Source of the DNA: Parasitella parasitica
Lineage: Eukaryota > Mucoromycota > Mucoromycetes > Mucorales > Mucoraceae
DNA length: 64,000 bases
Assembly: GCA_025201805.1 (NCBI GenBank)
Contig: MU619300.1
Span: 70,962 to 134,961, forward strand
Reading direction: 5' to 3'
The notes beneath the pieces were generated by a model. That model worked only from the letters and a program-made list of their open reading frames with translations. It did not search any database and had not been told where the DNA came from. The translations under genes were made by a program, and so were the position numbers. Shown here one piece after another: positions 1 through 10,826 of the stretch (the stretch's first letter is position 1; the number at the start of each line of letters is the position of its first letter).

Positions 1-590
1 GGTAGACGAATACCTCACCAGTCAAGTCTGCAACAACTGCAAAAAAAGAAATGTTGAAAACGTTGTGCAACGATCAGCAAAGCGAAGAGTACATTATGTA
101 TATTACAGTGTCAAGAAACCGTTTGTAATATTATTTGGGATCGCGATATAATGGCTGCAAAAAACATCCTCAACATGTTTTTACATGCAGCAAGAAACAA
201 TGACGCTCGTCTTTCACCATTCCAGAAGAATAATTGCAAGCATTGTGTGTCATTGATAGTACTCTTTGATACGCCATGGGTATTCGGTTTATCCTATACA
301 CCATTATAGGTGAGTAAAATTGTCCAAAAAAAAAAAGAAAGTATCATCCTCTCACCAATTTTCTTTTGGAAATATTGTAAAATTAGCATCTCCGTTGGAG
401 ATGCTCTTAAGGATGCAATATAGTTATTTCATTAGTTCGTGGGATCTCATTATAAACGTGAAAAAAATAGAACCACCACAATAGGAGTCTTTGACTGAGA
501 AAAAAATTAAAAGGTGTAGGACAAGATAATAAAGTCTTTAGATTAAGCACACAATAGAATGACATTGATCTGCTTGATTTTATTACGATT
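1..590. other. Intergenic, 3' of AFI1-like gene
   Basis: No gene recognised. The stretch is AT-rich with short A runs (for example around 327-338). Short open frames in it show no family resemblance. It lies downstream of the minus-strand AFI1-like gene, so its right end should hold that gene's 3' UTR and poly(A) region. The left edge of the window may cut a neighbouring gene or a decayed element, but nothing could be supported. Confidence 0.5.
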
Positions 591-3035
591 TCAAGAATCT
601 TGACTGGCAGCAGCGGCTTGTCTCTCGTACGCAATACGCTGAAACCTGGATAGGTCCTGAATGAATTTAATACCAATAGGGCTGCGCTCCAGTCTACGAA
701 AGAGGTCAACAGTCTGTCTACGGACATGAGGATTCGAATGAAATAACCCTGCTCCTAATGCCGATAAACCGCCTTGGTGTTGAGGCAAAAATGACAAAAA
801 CTGTTTTGTGAATGTCGTTAATCACCCACATTTTCAAATTTCGTAATTAAAACAGTTACCTCTATCATTTGACGATGTGTAATTATACTGCTCAAGAAAG
901 CTTCATAGATGGAAATAACTTCGCTGTCCAGCATTTTCCGCAATCGCTTCAGTTTATTAATCTGTCTATACACATCCAAGTTCTTGATGCAAGAATTTTG
1001 CAGCCAATGATGCAAGTCCTATACAGTATTACATGAGCAAAAATACAGTCTATACACAACTTGGTATCGCTTACCCTTTGGTAGTATTTGTAAGAGATGG
1101 ATTGTCTCCATCCTTCAATTCGACCGGCATTTGCATTGAGTTCTCTCTGTTTTGATGTTTCGTCTTGGAACACGGGCCCATATCCCAAAGGTGTTTCATC
1201 CGAAGACCATCCGATTTGCGTTTGTCCGTACACTTGTTCTTCATAAAGCCCTGCTAGGCGGACAAAACGGTACAAGTAGTCTTGGAATTTAGCTCGAATG
1301 GAAGTCTCGCCATAGTGAGCTTGAATAGAGGCCATGACTTCACTCATAAACTCCACATCAGTGTCTCTCGAATCCTGCTGTTGTTGTTGTTGTTGCTGTT
1401 GCATCTGCGCTGAAGATGACATGTTTTGTTGTTTATGCTGTTGTGAACCAATGCTTGAAGTGCGACCCAAAGATAGTGCGGAAAAGGCCGACGCAGCAGC
1501 AGTGGTAGTAGCGTCTTCCGACAGCACAATCGACTGTTTTCTGCCAGTTGTAATAGCATAGTTGGTTTCGATGTTGTCACTGACAGTGATTTTTCCAGTG
1601 CTGATGTTGCAAAGGACATCCCACCAGCTTGTGTGTTCCTCGTATGTTGGGTTGGTCACGCCTGCAATGAAGCCAGGGCTTGGGTGTGATAGTGTCAGCG
1701 TCTGTTGAATGCGAAAACGCAATGGGACTTACCACTTTAACAGGTCATCAACGCTGGTCAAATTGGTGTACGGAAATGCACGCTCTGTAAATCCCTTCAA
1801 AACAGTACCGCAGCCGCTCCCTAAAGCACAAGCTGCCAGGACATAGTTGGCTACTTCTCCAGAAGGGTGTCCATAACCGAGAAAGACAATTCTTTTCTGC
1901 GTCAGTAGAGCATTCAGCAGTAACATGATAGGATGTGTATATGGCCCACTGCTGTCCAAGTGGGGATGGTGTGGGTTTGGAGAGCCAGGGTGGCTGGGAT
2001 TTGGGGTGAATGTGTTGACCAACTTGATGACTGAAAACTAGGTTGGAAAGGAGCGCTTTTGAGTCATTTAAAACATCAGTAAAACCAATGATAGACACCT
2101 ACATCGCCAACTTCCTCAGCGTTCACGGTAAGAGGGATTTTGATGGGCAGTTTGATGCCATCATACTCGATCTTGGTTTCGAAAAAATGTCTGTCTTTGC
2201 TCAAAGTCGGTATTTTTTCACGGACATGGCCTGATGCAAGGTCGATATACGTGCCCCTTCTCAACCGGCTTGCGTCTGTGTCCTCCATGATGTTGATGTC
2301 TTCCATACTGGTGCTCGTTTCTTCGATGAACATCTCTTCAAACATGGTTTTGTTGTCTGACGCTCTCAAAATTTGTCTCTCGTGCCAGGTGAATTTTGGC
2401 ATTCTCGACAAATCCATTGAATTTACGGCTCCATACAAGCATTCCAATATCTCGATGGTGGGATTTTCAAAATATTTTTCCATGGCTAGCAGCAGCACAG
2501 GCTTTAGTGGAGGTTAGTATTGTGGGCACTGCTCCAATTCATTGTTGTCTACCTTGTAAATGTGTAGATACTGATGTCTTGTGCAAATGGCCATAGCCTT
2601 CACTCTTGCGCCTCTATATGTAATATATACGCACACATGTATGTCAGTACAACTGCTTATAGCTGATGTTTGTTTACCTTCTAGCAGTAACATCGTGCTT
2701 TGTTCTGACCAAGTTCAACACATATAACAATGGCTTCGCCGAGCCAGCTTTTACTTGCTCGGCGTCTTGGTTGGGATCTGGAGTCAGTTGGTTCAAACAA
2801 AAGATGGTCCAGTCTTCTGCTCGCAGATGAGCACCGTCTGGGAGCATGAGTTCAGACAGAATGCTACAGTTTTGTTGGATTAATCGTCACCACGGCCACA
2901 CCCTCACAAGCCAAAAACTTACTGTTCGTCAGTCCCTGTTTCGTTTGGATACTGATACTTGAGATTGGCGCCTTTGTCGATATCGAATTCTGCCAGCAAA
3001 ATGTACTGAACGTGTTTGTTATTGTTGATGGCCAT
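591..3035 (-). CDS. AFI1: AFI1/Mesa-type DENN-domain polarity protein
   Basis: Multi-exon gene read leftwards. Exon 1 starts at 3035 and encodes [19 protein letters not shown] followed by a [11 protein letters not shown] stretch, the hallmark N-terminus of the Arf3-docking (Afi1) domain. It ends at a GTAAGT donor near 2924. Later exons carry [14 protein letters not shown], then [20 protein letters not shown] around 1890-1830, typical of the SPA (stabilisation of polarity axis)/DENN core. A Gln run (about 1372-1402) sits in a disordered segment within the SPA part. The last exon ends at a TGA at 591-593. In yeast, Afi1 binds the GTPase Arf3 at the cortex and supports polarised growth; the same role is inferred here. 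Exon borders in the middle are approximate. It is divergent from SKP1. Confidence 0.85.
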
Positions 3036-3507
3036 TGTGTCTGTATTTAGTAAAAGCTCAAAGAAGAAGGAGGCAAACAAGCAAAATCATTTCAAAAAGC
3101 TGTTGGTACCACAATGCGTAAATTAAGTGGTTCAGTTGGCCCTGAAAATTGGAATGTCGAGGGCAATTGCTTAAAAAAGCATATGCTTAAATGCAGCTAT
3201 AATAGCATATAACAATCACGACACGTTATATACGTCCATTGTTTATTGTTATTATTATTATTATTATTATCCAGCAAAGCCCTCGTGGCATTTCAGACAT
3301 ATCCATGAGACCACTTTTGACAATGAGGATCCCCCAATTTCTCTACATCTCCTCTCAAATCACGCGAGCTGCTGCCATGGAGATGACGTACTCTTGGGCT
3401 ATTCTTTAGAAGTCCTTTGGGGGTATAAATACTTGTTCTTGAAGCAGTTTTTCTTCTTGTTCATTACAAATTACATATTACAAAGCAAAACTTACCAATC
3501 CCATACA
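3036..3507. promoter_or_regulatory. Divergent AFI1/SKP1 promoter region
   Basis: A 472-bp gap between the start codons of two divergent genes. It contains a (TTA)n microsatellite at about 3247-3270 and a TATA-like GGTATAAATA at about 3421-3430, some 80 bp upstream of the SKP1 start. A pyrimidine-rich leader follows. No operator or known factor site could be assigned. Confidence 0.45.
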
Positions 3508-4238
3508 ATGAGTGTCTTTCTTCAGAGTTCAGATGGCGAGGATTTTAAAATCGACAGGGATGTTGCTGAACGTTCCGTTTTGATCAAGAACATGCTCGAA
3601 GGTACCAACAAGAAAACTTTTTTTTTTTTATGAAATTGAGCTCTATTTTCTAATCGTCATTTTTAATGGCTTTTGTAGATATTGGAGAAAGTGATGCTCC
3701 TATCCCTCTCCCTAATGTTACAAGCAAGATTTTGGGCAAGGTAAATACCGTCGCGATGGAGACTTGGGCAATGGATATGTCCAATTAACAAATTTAACAG
3801 GTGATCGAGTGGTGTATACATCATAGAGATGACGCTTTGGTTCAAGATGACCAAGAAAGACGTAATACTGATATCGACGAGTGGGACCAAAAGTTCATGG
3901 AGGTTGACCAAGAGACTTTGTTTGATATTATTTTGGTAAGAGCAACAGGGAATAAAAATTTGCTGTTTCTGGTAATTGATAAGTTGTGGTGATAAATAGG
4001 CTGCCAACTATCTCGATATCAAGCCTCTTCTTGATATTGGATGCAAGACTGTTGCCAACATGATCAAGGGTAAGAATGCGGAAGAGATTCGCCGTACTTT
4101 TAATATCACCAATGATTTCACTCCAGAGGAAGAAGCCCAAATCAAGAAGGAAAACGTAAGTATTTTGTGTATCAGCGCAGACAGAACAATTGTAATCTGA
4201 CAACGCTCTAAATACAGGAATGGGCCGAAGATCGTTAA
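3508..4238 (+). CDS. SKP1: SKP1, SCF ubiquitin-ligase adaptor
   Basis: Five exons (3508-3601, 3679-3740, 3801-3935, 4000-4155, 4218-4238) sum to 468 nt and give a 155-residue protein, the usual SKP1 size. The N-terminus [20 protein letters not shown] matches the SKP1 BTB/POZ start. The C-terminal half has [20 protein letters not shown], then [16 protein letters not shown] and a final NEWAEDR, the F-box-binding Skp1 signature (family ending WCEDR; Trp-Ala here). SKP1 bridges Cul1 and F-box proteins in SCF ligases; two F-box proteins occur elsewhere in the window (36295-37440, 49467-50525). Introns are 60-77 nt with standard borders. Its 3' end lies about 105 bp from that of GPN1 (convergent). 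Confidence 0.97.
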
Positions 4239-4342
4239 ATAGCTCTTTATTTTTTTTTTTTTTTTTACCCTTGATAAACAGAATGATTCACATGCATTAA
4301 AAAACGAACTTTTTGTTGAAGCAAAACTAGTGGGTTTATTAT

Positions 4343-5689
4343 TTATGTGCTATCCTTTGTATGAGACAGCCAGCTTTTGAATTTTTCATCCTCTTCTCGT
4401 TGAGCTTTGGAAGGGGGATATTTAGAGGCACTTGGTAACGGATTCTGGTCGCTATCGTACTCTTCACCCTCATCCTCATCCTCATCCTCATCCTCCTCTG
4501 CTTCGGCATCATCCCAGCGATCATCTTCTAAATTGTCTATACAAAAGAAAAACGCACATCAGTTCTTTTGTCTGGTCCAGATAAAAAAAAAAAAACGACT
4601 TACGTTCTTTGTTCAATGAGACTTCAGACCCCTTTGTCATTTTCATGTCTTTCATCAACTTGTTCAACTGCTTTTCCCGATTTTTCTCTTCTTTAGCCAT
4701 CTTTTCACGGATCATTCTTTCTATTTCAGGCTTGTATTCCACTTCATACTCGTCGGCTGCTTCTGACACAGCTTGGAAAAACTCATCAATGCCAGCGCCT
4801 GTAACGGCAGAAACGCCCACCACCTTTAGATGGTTGTAAAATTCATCCAGCACCAGGCTCATGGAAGACATTAGACTGCTCATATAAGTCGTATCCTGGC
4901 TCAGTGCTTCCTGGAACTTTTCAAAATCAGTCATCCACTCGACAGCAAAATCGTGCGATACGACATCCGTCTTGTTGAATACCAAGATGAATGGCAGCTT
5001 GGTCTTGTAAAGAATGCTGCAAGCGTATAACATGTTGCTCATGAATGTCGCCGGTGAAGTAGTGCGTGGTGTGTCAATAATGTACGCAATCATGGTGGGA
5101 TAAGATGCAGCTAACGTATCTGTGATGATGGCGCCAGATGCTGACCACGTGAAGATCTCAATCTGTCCAGGTGTATCGACCAGAATATTGCTGCAAGCGG
5201 ATTAGCACACAATTATTGCACAGTTACTTTTGACAGTTGATTAGTCCCCTACCTAACACTTTGTGAGCGCTTGGCTACAAGATTAAGCACTTGATCGAAC
5301 TTGGTTGTGAATAAATTAAGGCTGGTCAAAATGCCGCCATTAGGACCGAGGTTATATCTAACGAAATGTGTCAATATTGACGTATATGGGTCAATCGCAC
5401 TCGGGTACTTGCTGCTTCATCACTTCTTTGTAGTTGACAGTATCTCTGATATCGATGTTTGCGGTGAATGGAAGAGAAGCCACTGCAGGATCCAGATTCA
5501 GGACGTACGGAGGAGTCTTTTTCTCGTGAAGGTAAGCGTTGATTCTCTACCATGTACGTGTTTAGTAAAACGCCATTACTCTATCGCTAGCTAATAAATT
5601 ACCTGCATAAATGTCGTTTTTCCAGAACCAGCCATACCAATACAAAGGATGACAGGAGGTTGCTTTTCTTCTTTATTCTCGGCTGACAT
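4343..5689 (-). CDS. GPN1: GPN-loop GTPase 1 (Npa3/XAB1 family)
   Basis: The start at 5689 gives [18 protein letters not shown] followed by [11 protein letters not shown], a P-loop (Walker A) placed as in GPN1. Downstream are [20 protein letters not shown], which resembles GPN switch II, and [16 protein letters not shown], which carries the NKxD guanine-specificity motif. The C-terminal tail is acidic (poly Asp/Glu around 4460-4500) and ends [13 protein letters not shown]1 works with GPN3 in assembly and nuclear import of RNA polymerase II; the role here is by homology. Several short introns interrupt the gene (for example after the P-loop exon and at about 4540-4600, the latter with an A-rich stretch). 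It is convergent with SKP1 and divergent from the aldehyde dehydrogenase gene. Confidence 0.93.
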
Positions 5690-6965
5690 GTCTAATATCT
5701 TGTTGGTTTCCAAACAGCAACCTATTCTCTATTGATCAAATCTTTTTGATTACTCTGGAAGAGGGGTCACAGTCGAGTCACCACCTTGATGCACTGCACT
5801 GCAAAAGTTACATGGTGGGTAGTGATCGACAATGCTTTTGGTTTTTTAACAGTGGTATTTATCTATGCGACCACTCAACTATCTACACAAAAACACGTCT
5901 CGAGTATTAAGCAGATTTGTATTCTGTGTCTTGAAGTGCATTGGTAGTAGATATTTGGAGTTCCAATGACTACAAAACTTGCCTTATATTAGCAGCTGAG
6001 CACAATTCTGACATATGATCTATATTTTGCAGATGTTGGCTAAAAAAAAAATTCGACCATTATATTTTCGCAAATTTTGTTTTTAAAGATGAATATATTG
6101 AATTTGCTGGACAGCACTCGTTTTATCATTTTGTCTCATTTGTAGCATGGACAGTCGAACAATTGTTTACTTGATTACAAATTTTTAAAAGTATAATTTA
6201 TCAAGATGTGAAAGTTATAAAAGTTTGACTTGGCCAAAAAAAAAAAAAAAAAAAAAAATATCAGTGCACATTATCCTCATTAAACCTCACACGTTATTAG
6301 GTGAGCGTAGAGACATCTATGGTTGCTACTTTTAAAAAAGCAAACGACAATTTGCTTACTGTTAGTAGTGGAAATGCTACTTGTAATTGGCTGAGGCAGG
6401 CCGACCTTACATGCACTCGATTTAATGATGAAAAAACAAAATGCCAGTGTCACGATGAATGCGCTAAAATTTAAACGCGCAAATCACATTGCAGAATTGT
6501 TTCTTTCTTGACGAACAGATTAGGAAAAAATGGGATCAACACATAAAAGCATAAAAGAGACATTCCCTTTTTAGGTGGAAATAATTGTAATCAGTGTAAC
6601 TGACATTTGTCATATACTCTATGTTTCCCACGTCTTTCTCGGTTTGGACATCAGCGGACCAACTTACTATAACTAAACAGCTTCGAAAGCCCATCAAACC
6701 AACAATAGACGTATCAAGTATTCGATTTGCTATTATATTCCTAGAGAGAAAGATCTAGCGAGCGTATACAGCATGAAGCCAGCCGTATGCATAGAGAGAT
6801 CAGAGAATAGTAAATGATCACCCATGATGCAAATGCAAATTCTCACACAGTTTTAGTCACAATGTTTGAAAGTCCTTGGTAATAGTTTGCCAAATCCAAT
6901 ATAAAAAGGAAGCTAATACGGCTCATTTTACTTGATTCTTTTTATTTTTCTTTCAGTTCGCCAAG
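5690..6965. other. Intergenic, divergent GPN1/ALDH promoters
   Basis: About 1.28 kb between two divergently read genes. AT-rich, with a 22-bp A run at about 6237-6258 and several shorter A runs. A TATA-like TATAAAA lies at about 6900-6906, roughly 65 bp upstream of the aldehyde dehydrogenase start, followed by a T-rich leader. No coding potential was recognised. Confidence 0.5.
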
Positions 6966-8774
6966 ATGACCCAAGCAGATATTCAAACTATTCGTTTAAC
7001 AAACGGAAAGACAGCCAATGGTATGTGTGTCGTCTTTGCGTATTGAATGATACTCGATGCATCTAACATGAACCGCATAGTTCATACGCAGCTTTTCATC
7101 AACAATGAATTTGTCCCGGGACACGGACCTTTGATCGAAACCATCAACCCTGCCAATGAGGAAGTTATCTGCAAGGTGCACTCTGCCGACGAAAACGATG
7201 TCAATCTAGCAGTTGAATCTGCATACAATTGCTATTACAAGACATGGAGAAAGGTGGCCCCCGCTGAGCGTGGCCGACTCCTCAACAAACTTGCTGACTT
7301 GATGGAGCGTGATAAGGACGAGATTGCTATCTTGGACGCTGTCGATAATGGCAAATCTTTTGTCATTGCTCGTGATGTTGATGTTACCGAGTCAATTGGC
7401 TGCTATCGCTACTTTGCTGGCTGGGCTGATAAGATCCACGGTAAAACTATCGACACAACCTTTGACAAGATGTGCTATACACGCCATGAGTCTCTCGGTG
7501 TCGTTGGCGCCGTTGTTGTAAGTATATCAAGGCGGGATCTCTCATGTGTTACTCACAGCATTTTTTTTTCCCTTTATTTTTCTAGCCCTGGAATTACCCC
7601 ACTATGATGGCTGGCTGGTAAGTAGTGTATTTGGAAAGGAGGTAATAGTAGACGGTAGCTGACTAACGTTGACAATTAGGAAATTTGCTCCTGCTCTGGC
7701 CACTGGTAACTGTAGTAAGTGTCACTTGCATCCAGTTTTTTGATAAAAAAAATTAAACCATGTTGACATGAACTTTGTTGAATAGTTGTCTTGAAATCAT
7801 CCGAAGTTACTCCTTTGGCTACTCTCAAGTTTGGTGAACTTGTCAAGGAAGCTGGCTTCCCTGCTGTAAGATATTCCGTCGCAAGCTGTATGCCAAATAC
7901 TGATTTTTTTTGCATTCAATAGGGTGTCGTTAACATCATCACTGGCTATGGTCACACAACTGGTAACTACTTGTCTGCTCACCCCAAGATCAGCAAGATG
8001 GCCTTCACAGGCTCCACTGTTACTGGCCGTAAGATCATGGAAAGCAGTGCCGGTAGCAACCTCAAGAAGCTCCAACTTGAGTTGGGCGGTAAATCAGCTC
8101 AAATTGTTCTTGCTGACGCTGATCTCGAAAGCAGTGCTTATTGGGCTTCTGGTGGCATCTTCAACAACCATGGTCAGAGCTGTAATGCTGGTTCTCGTAT
8201 CTTTGTTCACGAGTCTGTCCACGACAAGTTTGTTGAGCTCTTTATTGAGGAGACCAAGAAACTCAAGCTTGGGGATCCTTTTGACGACGAAACTTTCCAA
8301 GGCCCTCAAATCAATAAGTCTCAGTTTGATAAAATCTTGAATTACATTGAGATTGGCAAGAAGGAAGGTGCCAAGGTTGCTTATGGCGGTAAACGTTGGG
8401 GCAACAAGGGCTATTTCATTGAGCCCACTGTTCTCATCAACTGTAATAATGACATGCGTGTCATGCGTGAAGAGATTTTCGGTCCTGTTGTTGCTATTGG
8501 CACCTTCAAGACCATTGAAGAAGCTATTGATCTCGCCAATGACTCTGACTATGGCTTGGCTGGCGGTGTATATACCCAGAACCTCGACGATGCTATCAAA
8601 GTTACTAATGAAGTTAGAGCTGGCACAATGTGGGTCAACTGCTATGATGTCTTTGACCAATCTACTCCCTTTGGTGGCTACAAGCAATCTGGTTTTGGCA
8701 AAGAGCTTGGTAAATACGCTCTTCATGAATACACCCAAGTCAAGGTTGTCAAAATCCTCCTATCAAAGATCTAA
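6966..8774 (+). CDS. NAD(P)-dependent aldehyde dehydrogenase
   Basis: Short first exon (6966 to about 7020, MTQADIQTIRLTNGKTAN), then exons joined across introns at about 7021-7079, 7518-7585, 7619-7679, 7714-7785 and 7866-7920. The protein has the class 1/2 ALDH order: GVVGAVVPWNYPTMM (cofactor-binding PWN), FTGSTVTGRKI, LELGGKSAQIV (general-base Glu), FNNHGQSCNAGSR (catalytic Cys in the GQxC context), and EEIFGPVVAIGTF near the C-terminus. It ends HEYTQVKVVKILLSKI, like cytosolic and mitochondrial fungal ALDHs. It oxidises aldehydes such as acetaldehyde to acids. No clear mitochondrial presequence is visible, so a cytosolic enzyme is favoured. Its 3' end converges on the dehydratase gene, 167 bp away. 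Confidence 0.95.
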
Positions 8775-8941
8775 TAAGCTATAAAAAATATCAGCATTTT
8801 GTATACAATTACCTGTTTCAATAAACCATTCCTATATTTGTACAGTACAGACTGAGTATATTACTACATGTATGGACGGCAACCTTTACTTTTCATGAGA
8901 CCCGTTTAGGAATCGATCTGATATACAACATTTTATTTTTC

Positions 8942-10631
8942 TCATTGGTTTATGGGAGTCAGTATATTATTAGGGGTAGACGTTGAGTTTTCTTGATCGA
9001 GATTCATGTCTTGGTCATGTATGGCTGTAGTCGTAGCGATGATACTTTGTTCCGATGTAACATCTTCCATCAGAGCATCTACCATCATGGTTGATGAAGA
9101 TGGGGTCGAACTTTCTAGTTTTGACGGTTGTGGGTGAACTTGTGGCTGCACTTGTGGCTGTGGCTGTGGCTGTGGCTGTGGTTGTGGCTGCACTTGTGGT
9201 TGTGGTTGTGGTTGTGGTTGTGATTGTGGCTGTGGCTGTGGAGGTGGAGGTGGAGTAGGCGGCACAGCTGCTGATGGCGGCGGCGGCGGCGGCGGCTGAT
9301 GAGAATGTGGTTTATGATGTATTTTTGCTAAATTATCTTTGGATATGCCCATAGGATCTGCGACATCCAAATGATTTGCAATATGAGTCAACTTGTCTTC
9401 CATTTTCAAAAACACTTCGCCCCCGCTCTTGACAATGACAGGCGGTCTAAAGTACTTTTTTCTATATTCATCCAACTGAGACAGACTGATATCCGACCCA
9501 CCAGTGACCAACACCACAATATCACAGTCTTGTTCCAAGGAGGGCAGTATGTCGCGGATTACTTGGGTGTAGCATAAAGATAAGCCAGCTCCTGATGCTG
9601 CTTCGACAATGAATTTGTTGTCTTCTGCAAAAAGACGAACAGCATCGGCTGCCATGGCGTCACTGACCGCAAAAGGCACAACGGGGTGCACTAGACTGAG
9701 CTCAAGCGACTTGGCACTGACGCAAGCCGAGGCAAGCCCCGAGGCAATGGTGCTAATTTTGCTCAGGGTTACTAGTTTTCCTGCAACGACCGAGGCTTGA
9801 AATGCGTTGCTACCATGTGTTTCTACTGCAATCACAGGGACTTGTTTCCATCCGATCTCTTGGAGACCTGTAATGACACCATTCAGCAGGCCTCCGCCTC
9901 CTACAGGACAAACAATAGCTGCGGGGGGATTGTCGTCGCCTAATTGTTCTCGTAATTCGTACACAATGCTAGCATGTCCTTCAAAAATATGCTCGTGATC
10001 TGCAGAGGGAACATAGACGCTGTGCGGTAAAAGCCTTTAATTTTCTGATCTGCCCCCCCCCTCTCTCTCTCTCTGAAGGACACTTACCCGTTTCTTTTGA
10101 CCAGCTTCCTCGCATGAGATTCAGCAGCATCCCAGTTATCGCCGTACAAGATCAACTGCGCTCCCTCTAATCTAACGGCGTCGCATATGTGAGTTGGTGT
10201 GTCCTTGGGCATGACGAGGATGGCATTCACATTCAACTGTCGAGCACAGTAGGCCACTGCAACCACTGTGTTGACGCCGGACCCGCAGATGAAATGAATG
10301 TCTGTTCCTCTTGACTCCACTGCTTTATAGCAAAAATTGCCAATGCCTCTTTATCAAGTTTGCATTAGCTTCTGCTTGGCCGAGTAAAATACCAAGTCAA
10401 GATGTAGTTTACCTCATTTTGACAGATCCAGAAGGCTGGATTGATTCAATTTTGAAATATATATTGCTGCGATAAAACTGATGAATACATGCAGGTTATG
10501 CTGCATTTGATATTTCCACATTACCAGTCTAGCTTGATGCTCAGTTTTGGAGAGTGGATCAGTGGAGTTTGCACATGAAGTGCTTCTAGATGAGAATACC
10601 CTTGAGTGTCGTCATCTGAAGAATCATCCAT
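8942..10631 (-). CDS. L-serine/threonine dehydratase with Gln-Pro-rich tail
   Basis: The start chosen at 10631 gives MDDSSDDDTQGYSHLEALHV. The next exon has IYFKIESIQPSGSVKMRG, which contains the PLP-binding Lys in the (S/F)-x-K context. Then come FICGSGVNTVVAVAYCARQL, CPVGGGGLLNGV (tetraglycine PLP-phosphate loop) and VLVTGGSDISLSQL. This is the fold-type II PLP dehydratase family (Cha1/serine dehydratase), which deaminates Ser/Thr to pyruvate/2-oxobutyrate. The C-terminus carries a non-catalytic extension of about 125 residues: a Pro run, then many Gln-Pro dipeptides, then a Ser/Thr-rich end. It is encoded at about 8945-9305. Introns lie at about 10024-10088, 10350-10415 and 10450-10525. 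An in-frame upstream ATG at 10772 is an alternative start. It shares a short divergent promoter with FANCD2. Confidence 0.88.
9121..9300 (-). repeat. Gln-Pro and Pro coding microsatellite
   Basis: Hexanucleotide-like repeats (GGCTGT/GGTTGT on the plus strand) encode long Gln-Pro alternation, next to a GGC run encoding seven prolines (about 9279-9296). The tract lies inside the C-terminal extension of the dehydratase and stays in frame. Its length is likely variable between strains. Confidence 0.85.
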
Positions 10632-10776
10632 AGTATTGGTAACAGCGAGAGATAAAAGAGAGAGAGAGAGAGAGTTTTGTTCGTGTCTTCCTTCAGCATT
10701 TGCATCTTGATTTGGTGCACCGATACGCGAGACGGGAATAAAGTGTGAACCGCGTATGTTCGTATTTGGCAACAGA

Positions 10777-10815
<39 letters not shown>

Positions 10816-10826
10816 TTCTGCGCAAC
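10632..10826. promoter_or_regulatory. Bidirectional dehydratase/FANCD2 promoter
   Basis: Only 195 bp separate the two divergent start codons. The interval holds a GA microsatellite (about 10657-10674), a perfect ACGCGA motif at 10725-10730 (MCB/E2F-like core) and an uninterrupted T run of about 30 bp at about 10783-10812, directly before the FANCD2 ATG. Poly(dA:dT) tracts of this kind disfavour nucleosomes. Co-regulation of the two genes is inference only. Confidence 0.55.

Noticed and set aside
1334-1561. Cys-rich plus-strand frame (poly-Cys)
   Set aside because: Antisense of the CAG/CAA-encoded Gln run in the AFI1-like gene.
3247-3270. TTA repeats and other microsatellites as a CRISPR or iteron array
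   Set aside because: Simple trinucleotide repeats without spacers, in eukaryotic nuclear DNA.
8094-8738. 214-codon minus-strand frame over the aldehyde dehydrogenase
   Set aside because: Antisense shadow of strongly biased codons. The plus strand carries complete ALDH motifs. The same applies to the 33839-34447 and 55557-56219 minus frames.
10783-10812. T homopolymer as a transcription terminator
   Set aside because: It lies between divergent start codons in a eukaryotic promoter, not after a gene, and no Pol III gene precedes it.
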